A stretch of DNA of 45,770 nucleotides from Paenibacillus camerounensis (GTDB lineage: Bacteria; Bacillota; Bacilli; Paenibacillales; Paenibacillaceae), in the NCBI RefSeq assembly GCF_000723885.1, contig NZ_CCDG010000036.1:1-45770 (forward strand), written 5' to 3'. The stretch's first letter is position 1, and each line of letters opens with the position of its first letter. A program made the position numbers and the translations under genes. Under the pieces are notes generated by a model. That model saw nothing but the letters and a program-made list of their open reading frames with translations. It did not search any database and was not told the DNA's origin. Positions 42,117 to 45,770 of the stretch are shown here, piece after piece.

Positions 42117-43250
42117 ATGAAGATCACATTTATAGAACCGACTCCAAGTCCAAATACGATGAAGCTTCATCTGGACGAAAGTCTGGAACCCGGCATCCGC
42201 CGGACCTATACACCCGAGAGCGAGCGCAGCGCCCCTGCCTGGGCACGGGATATGCTGAAGATCTCCGGTGTGACAAGCATTTATCACGCCGCTGATTTCG
42301 CTGCGCTGGAGCGCAAGGGCAGCGCCGACTGGGCGGCCATTCTGCGCGAGGTGCAGAGCCGCTTCGGCGCAGACGGCCTGAGCGCAGAGATTAATCTGGA
42401 GGACGAGAATGCCGGCGCCCATTTCGGGGAATCGCAGGTATTCGTCCAGATGTTCCGCGGCATCCCGATCCAGATCCGCGTTAAGACCGGCGCGAATGAA
42501 GAGCGCATCGCCCTCTCCAGCCGCTTCACGCAGGCGGTGACGGATGTGGCCAGCGCGGTGCTGATCAAGGAGCGCAAGCTCTCCGATTACGGCGTACGCT
42601 ACGGTGAGCCGCCGGAAATTGCCCGCGAGGTCGAGCAGGAGCTGGAGGCGGCGTATCCGCAGGAACGCCTCGACTCCCTCGTGCAGCAGGCCATCGCGCA
42701 CGGGGCCGCCGGCGAGTTCATCGAGCAGCGGCAGAAGAAGGGGCAGGCCGAGCTGCTGCTGGGCCTGCAGGACGCCGACTGGCGCGTGCGCTACGCCGCG
42801 CTGGAGGATCTGGCGCCGGCTGCGGAGCTCCTGCCGGAGCTGCGCAAGGCGCTGCACGACCCCAAGCTGCAGCTGCGCAGGCTTGCGGTCGTATACCTGG
42901 GCGACATCCGCACGCCGGAGGCGATGGAGCTGCTCTATGAGGCGATGGCTGACAGTGCCCCGGCTGTGCGGCGCACGGCCGGGGACACGCTGTCCGACAT
43001 CGGCGACCCTGCTGCGACGCCGGTGATGACGGCGTCGCTCAAGGATGCCAGCAAGCTCGTCCGCTGGCGGGCGGCCCGCTTCCTCTATGAGCTCGGCACT
43101 GCCGAAGCTCAGGATGCACTGGCAGCTGCAGCCGAAGACCCGGAATTCGAGGTCGGCCTGCAGGCACGTATGGCGCTGGAGCGGATCGCATCCGGCGAGG
43201 AAGCGGCCGGCACCGTCTGGCAGCAAATGTCGGAGCGCCGCCGTACCTGA
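42117..43250 (+). CDS. Nfu_N plus HEAT-repeat protein (YpgR/CvfC-like)
   Basis: 377 residues. The N-terminal 85 residues have the Nfu/NifU N-terminal fold (MKITFIEPTPSPNTMKLHL, then ISGVTSIYHAADFAALERKG). A middle region resembles the conserved virulence factor C family. Then come at least three HEAT-like repeats (ADWRVRYAALEDLA, PKLQLRRLAVVYLGDI, SAPAVRRTAGDTLSDIGD). Homologues are Bacillus YpgR and staphylococcal CvfC; the biochemical role is unknown. ATG 42117 has AAAGGGGAG upstream; the frame extends to 42066 without support. The second half is very G+C-rich, which creates long antisense frames. Confidence 0.82.
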   Translation: MKITFIEPTPSPNTMKLHLDESLEPGIRRTYTPESERSAPAWARDMLKISGVTSIYHAADFAALERKGSADWAAILREVQSRFGADGLSAEINLEDENAGAHFGESQVFVQMFRGIPIQIRVKTGANEERIALSSRFTQAVTDVASAVLIKERKLSDYGVRYGEPPEIAREVEQELEAAYPQERLDSLVQQAIAHGAAGEFIEQRQKKGQAELLLGLQDADWRVRYAALEDLAPAAELLPELRKALHDPKLQLRRLAVVYLGDIRTPEAMELLYEAMADSAPAVRRTAGDTLSDIGDPAATPVMTASLKDASKLVRWRAARFLYELGTAEAQDALAAAAEDPEFEVGLQARMALERIASGEEAAGTVWQQMSERRRT

Positions 43251-43273
43251 CACGTATCTGCCGTATTTTGTTA

Positions 43274-43302
43274 TTGCGCGAGTCTCAGTTGTTGCATTAT
43301 AC
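43274..43302 (+). promoter_or_regulatory. Predicted promoter of the lysP leader
   Basis: -35 TTGCGC (43274-43279), a 17-nt spacer and -10 TTATAC (43297-43302). Transcription would begin just before the riboswitch. Confidence 0.45.
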
Positions 43303-43329
43303 TAATTCCTGTTGTGTTCATATTGAATA

Positions 43330-43561
43330 AAGATAGCCTCATCATACCTAAGATGAGGTAGAGGTCGCGAATATTATCAGTAAGCGTGCAGAGGCGTTAA
43401 GAGCCGCCTGTGAAGCCGCCCAAAGGAATATCCGCCGAAGTCTGCGCCGCCGCTCCTAAATGCCGCGCAGACTGGGGCCGTTGCCGAACAGGCACGGAAC
43501 TGTCACTGTGTACCGCAGGCCGCTACGGCCTGCAGGATTCTGCACTGTGTTGCGCTATCTT
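43330..43561 (+). promoter_or_regulatory. Lysine riboswitch (L box)
   Basis: The P1 stem is AAGATAGC (43330-43337) with GCTATCTT (43554-43561). Inside are L-box core signatures: GAGGTAGAGGTCGCGA, AGTAA, GCCGCCTGTGAAG, CGCCGAAG, and the late hairpins GCCGTTGCCGAACAGGC and GCAGGCCGCTACGGCCTGC. It lies between a promoter and an intrinsic terminator in front of a LysP-type permease. Lysine binding should favour the terminator and shut off uptake. Confidence 0.9.
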
Positions 43562-43595
43562 AACAGGGAGTATGATGCGGAGCCGTATTTTCAGG

Positions 43596-43623
43596 AAACC
43601 GCAGATCCGTCTGCGGTTTTTTT
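43596..43623 (+). terminator. Riboswitch-controlled attenuator terminator
   Basis: A perfect 10-bp stem AAACCGCAGA / TCTGCGGTTT with a 4-nt loop runs straight into a T-tract, 35 nt after the aptamer. A second hairpin without T-run (GCCGCCC / GGGCGGC, 43639-43662) follows before the ribosome site. Confidence 0.9.
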
Positions 43624-43723
43624 GCGCCTACAGGATTTGCCGCCCTCATGCACGGGGGCGGCTTCGTATACCACTCCCCTTCATGAACAGAAACACGAAC
43701 CTTCAGAAGGAGTGTCCATTTTT

Positions 43724-45184
43724 ATGCAAGCAACACAAGACAACCAGCAGCCGGCACTGCGCAAAACCTTCAAAGCCAGGCATCTGACGATGATCGCACT
43801 CGGCGGTTCGATCGGAACCGGCCTGTTCCTGGCCAGCGGCGGCGCCATTGCCTCCTCCGGTCCGGGCGGAGCTCTGCTCGCCTATGCTGCGGTAGGGCTC
43901 ATGGTGTATTTCCTGATGACCAGCCTCGGTGAGCTGGCCACCTACCTGCCTGACTCGGGTTCCTTCAGCACCTACGGCACCCGGTTTGTCAGCCCGGCCT
44001 TCGGCTTCGCCATCGGCTGGAATTTCTGGTACAACTGGGCGGTAACCATAGCAGCAGAGCTAGCCGCCGCAACCGTCATTATCAAGTACTGGTTCCCGGA
44101 GAGCTCTTCTACTCTCTGGAGCCTTCTGTTTCTGCTGCTGATGTTCGGCCTGAACTTTCTCTCCTCCCGCGGGTACGGGGAATCCGAATACTGGTTCGCG
44201 ATTATCAAAATCATCACCGTTATTGTCTTCCTGGTTGTCGGCGTGCTGATGATCTTCGGCATCATGGGCGGCGAGAAGATCGGCTTTACCAACTTCCAGC
44301 TTGGCGGAAGCTCGTTCCACGGCGGCTTCTTCGCCTTCGTCGGCGTCTTCATGGCCGCCGGCTTCTCCTTTCAGGGCACGGAGCTGGTTGGTGTTGCTGC
44401 AGGCGAAAGTGAAAATCCGCGCCGCAACGTGCCGATCGCGATCCGCCAGGTATTCTGGCGGATTATGATCTTCTACATCTTCGCCATTCTCGTCATCGGC
44501 ATGGTGATTCCTTACACGAATCCCGACCTGCTGCGCGGCGGTATCGACGATATCGGCGTCAGCCCGTTCACGATTGTCTTCAACAAAGCGGGCCTGGCGA
44601 TTGCCGCCTCCGTAATGAATGCCGTCATCTTAAGCTCCGTCCTGTCAGCCGGCAACTCCGGAATGTATGCCTCCACCCGCGTCCTGTACGCGATGGCCAA
44701 GGACGGCATGGCGCCGCGTGCGCTGGGCAGGCTTAACCGCCGCGGTGTGCCTGTCGGCGCCCTGCTGGTGACTACAGCAGTCGGTATGCTGGCCTTTCTC
44801 GCTTCGTTCTTCGGCGATGGTGCCGTCTACAACTGGCTGCTCAATGCCTCAGGGATGTGCGGCTTCATCAACTGGCTGGGCATCGCCGTCTGCCATTACC
44901 GGTTCCGCCGCGCTTTCGTGAAGCAGGGCCATTCGCTCAGCGAGCTGCCGTACCGGGCCAGATGGTTCCCGTTCGGTCCGCTCTTCGCCTTCGCGCTCTG
45001 CATGATCGCGGTGCTCGGACAGAACATGGGTGCCTTCACCGGCAGCAAGATCGACTGGTACGGCGTGCTCGTCTCCTACGTCAGCCTGCCGCTGTTCCTG
45101 CTGATCTGGGCCGGCTACCGCTGGTTCAGACCCAGCCGCCTCATTCCGCTCAAGGATTGCGATCTCAGCACCCATGCAGACTAG
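43724..45184 (+). CDS. lysP: Lysine permease, LysP type (APC superfamily)
   Basis: 486 residues and 12 predicted membrane segments. The amino-acid permease signature is FKARHLTMIALGGSIGTGLF at the N-terminus, followed by GELATYLPDSGSFSTYGTRF, VGVAAGESENPRRNVP and the LSAGNSGMYASTRVLYAMAKDG motif. These are typical of LysP, a proton-coupled lysine importer. The lysine riboswitch in its leader independently indicates lysine as substrate. ATG 43724 lies 11 nt after AGAAGGAG; the reading frame extends upstream only because the riboswitch lacks in-frame stops. Confidence 0.93.
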   Translation: MQATQDNQQPALRKTFKARHLTMIALGGSIGTGLFLASGGAIASSGPGGALLAYAAVGLMVYFLMTSLGELATYLPDSGSFSTYGTRFVSPAFGFAIGWNFWYNWAVTIAAELAAATVIIKYWFPESSSTLWSLLFLLLMFGLNFLSSRGYGESEYWFAIIKIITVIVFLVVGVLMIFGIMGGEKIGFTNFQLGGSSFHGGFFAFVGVFMAAGFSFQGTELVGVAAGESENPRRNVPIAIRQVFWRIMIFYIFAILVIGMVIPYTNPDLLRGGIDDIGVSPFTIVFNKAGLAIAASVMNAVILSSVLSAGNSGMYASTRVLYAMAKDGMAPRALGRLNRRGVPVGALLVTTAVGMLAFLASFFGDGAVYNWLLNASGMCGFINWLGIAVCHYRFRRAFVKQGHSLSELPYRARWFPFGPLFAFALCMIAVLGQNMGAFTGSKIDWYGVLVSYVSLPLFLLIWAGYRWFRPSRLIPLKDCDLSTHAD

Positions 45185-45218
45185 GCACTGGTTCATCATC
45201 TAAACTATTTATTACATT

Positions 45219-45260
45219 AAAAAGATGCCCGCAGCCTCTATGGCGCGGAGCATCTTTTTT
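45219..45260 (+). terminator. Terminator after lysP
   Basis: A stem AAAAGATGC / GCATCTTTT closed over a 21-nt loop with internal GC pairing, followed by a T-run. Confidence 0.8.
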
Positions 45261-45572
45261 GCGCTGTCATTCCCCTTCGTGATGCACACGTACATTTCCA
45301 TGGTTACCCGGAGCTTCCTCCATACTCCCAAAACAACTTAGTTGGATTTTCAACACTTATTTCCTTAACCGTGGAATTAAGTGACGTTTTTCCCACAAAA
45401 ATCATCTTCCTGGTAGTTTGTGTAGAATTAGTTGTCAAAATTCCACTTATATAAACCGCAATTACGTTTATAACCTCACACAGAGACACTCTATCGCCTC
45501 TTTCCTTCTACTCGGTGCGCACTTGTCCTGTTTCGTAGTTAATGGCATGGCATAATGAATGCAACGGGCTGA
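45261..45572. other. AT-rich intergenic stretch without a convincing gene
   Basis: About 310 bases. The only open frame (45304-45489, minus) has no clear ribosome site and no recognisable motif. No RNA gene or terminator is evident. Confidence 0.4.
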
Positions 45573-45755
45573 AATAACTGTACTATCTGCAATTATACCT
45601 GGCTAATTAGCTCCTCTGCAGGTTTTAACTGCACTCTATACATTTATATTTGCCAAAAACGCCTGAAACCAGCTTTTTTGAGGAAAATAGATGTACATAA
45701 TACAGTTATCTCCTTAAAATGACTAAATCCCCCTGTTTTAATTGTACAAAGGAGT
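45573..45755. repeat. Diverged short repeats with inverted copies
   Basis: A motif of the form TAACTGnA-CT-TnTACA occurs at least twice in forward orientation (about 45575-45595 and 45626-45645), once inverted (45682-45709, containing TGTACATAATACAGTTA) and again as TTTTAATTGTACA (about 45736-45748). The copies at 45623-45654 and 45682-45709 face each other and could pair imperfectly. It resembles short interspersed intergenic repeats I associate with Paenibacillus genomes; it may continue past the right edge. Confidence 0.4.
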
Positions 45756-45770
45756 CAATTTCATAATTCA

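Noticed and set aside
42090..43253. Long antisense frame (387 codons) opposite the HEAT-repeat gene
   Set aside because: A by-product of high third-position G+C in the sense gene; no domain and no ribosome site.
43460..43723. Upstream in-frame extension of lysP
   Set aside because: It runs through the lysine riboswitch and terminator and lacks a ribosome site; the family start is at 43724.
45304..45489. 61-codon minus-strand frame near the right end
   Set aside because: No motif, no convincing ribosome site, and AT-rich sequence in which such frames are expected by chance.
1..45770. Prophage, insertion sequences, CRISPR arrays, toxin or restriction systems, tRNA genes
   Set aside because: No integrase, transposase, Cas, restriction or tRNA signature was seen on either strand; the content is ordinary chromosomal genes.

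Overview
The window looks like a chromosomal segment of a Paenibacillus-type Bacillota. The reasons are the rRNA leader and boxA, the ygxA-ygzB-perR neighbourhood beside an rRNA operon, strong AGGAGG-type ribosome sites with several TTG/GTG starts, a YyaC sporulation protein, SigY and SigB stress sigma factors, an L-box lysine riboswitch and moderate GC. I see no prophage, insertion sequence, CRISPR array or tRNA. Almost all genes are on the minus strand.

Layout. 1-450: the 5' end of a 16S rRNA gene (minus strand) with its leader and two promoters. 0.6-4.5 kb: ygxA, ygzB, a membrane-anchored GH18 protein and perR. 4.6-7.0 kb: a DUF4097 membrane protein and a GNAT acetyltransferase. 7.0-10.4 kb: gatCAB, the tRNA-dependent amidotransferase operon. 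10.4-12.1 kb: a conserved unknown and a compact sigY-yxlC-yxlD/E-like cell-envelope sigma operon with a candidate SigY promoter. 12.5-14.4 kb: a coupled DedA / thioredoxin-like / metallo-hydrolase operon. 14.5-15.6 kb: an sdpR-sdpI-type repressor and immunity pair with a clear palindromic operator. 15.6-23.1 kb: an O-antigen-ligase-like TPR protein, a methyltransferase, a DUF6483 protein, an alpha/beta hydrolase, YyaC, a DUF1128 protein and a pirin.

23.3-36 kb is the most interesting part, a general-stress island. Its core is a minus-strand operon encoding a REC-PP2C phosphatase (RsbY type), a 1219-residue HAMP/GAF hybrid kinase with three receiver domains (RsbK type), a CheR methyltransferase (RsbM type), a second REC-kinase-REC hybrid, and then rsbV, rsbW and sigB. 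A SigB-like promoter (GTTTCA-N14-GGGTTA) sits just before rsbV. Similar GTTTC-N14 elements precede a YflT-like stress gene, a DUF948 gene, a DUF1328 gene and a YtxH gene. This is the two-component route into SigB known from Bacillus cereus, with an added second hybrid kinase, next to what looks like its local regulon.

36-45.8 kb: a small secreted protein, an SH3-NlpC/P60 cell-wall hydrolase, a manganese-type CDF exporter, a small basic protein, an ABC-F ATPase, a metallo-beta-lactamase-fold hydrolase, a CvfC/YpgR-like HEAT protein, and a LysP-type permease behind a lysine riboswitch and attenuator. The last 500 bases hold no gene but contain a diverged repeat.

Coordinates come from reading the sequence directly. 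Family names come from recognised motifs and from memory of homologues; no database search was run.
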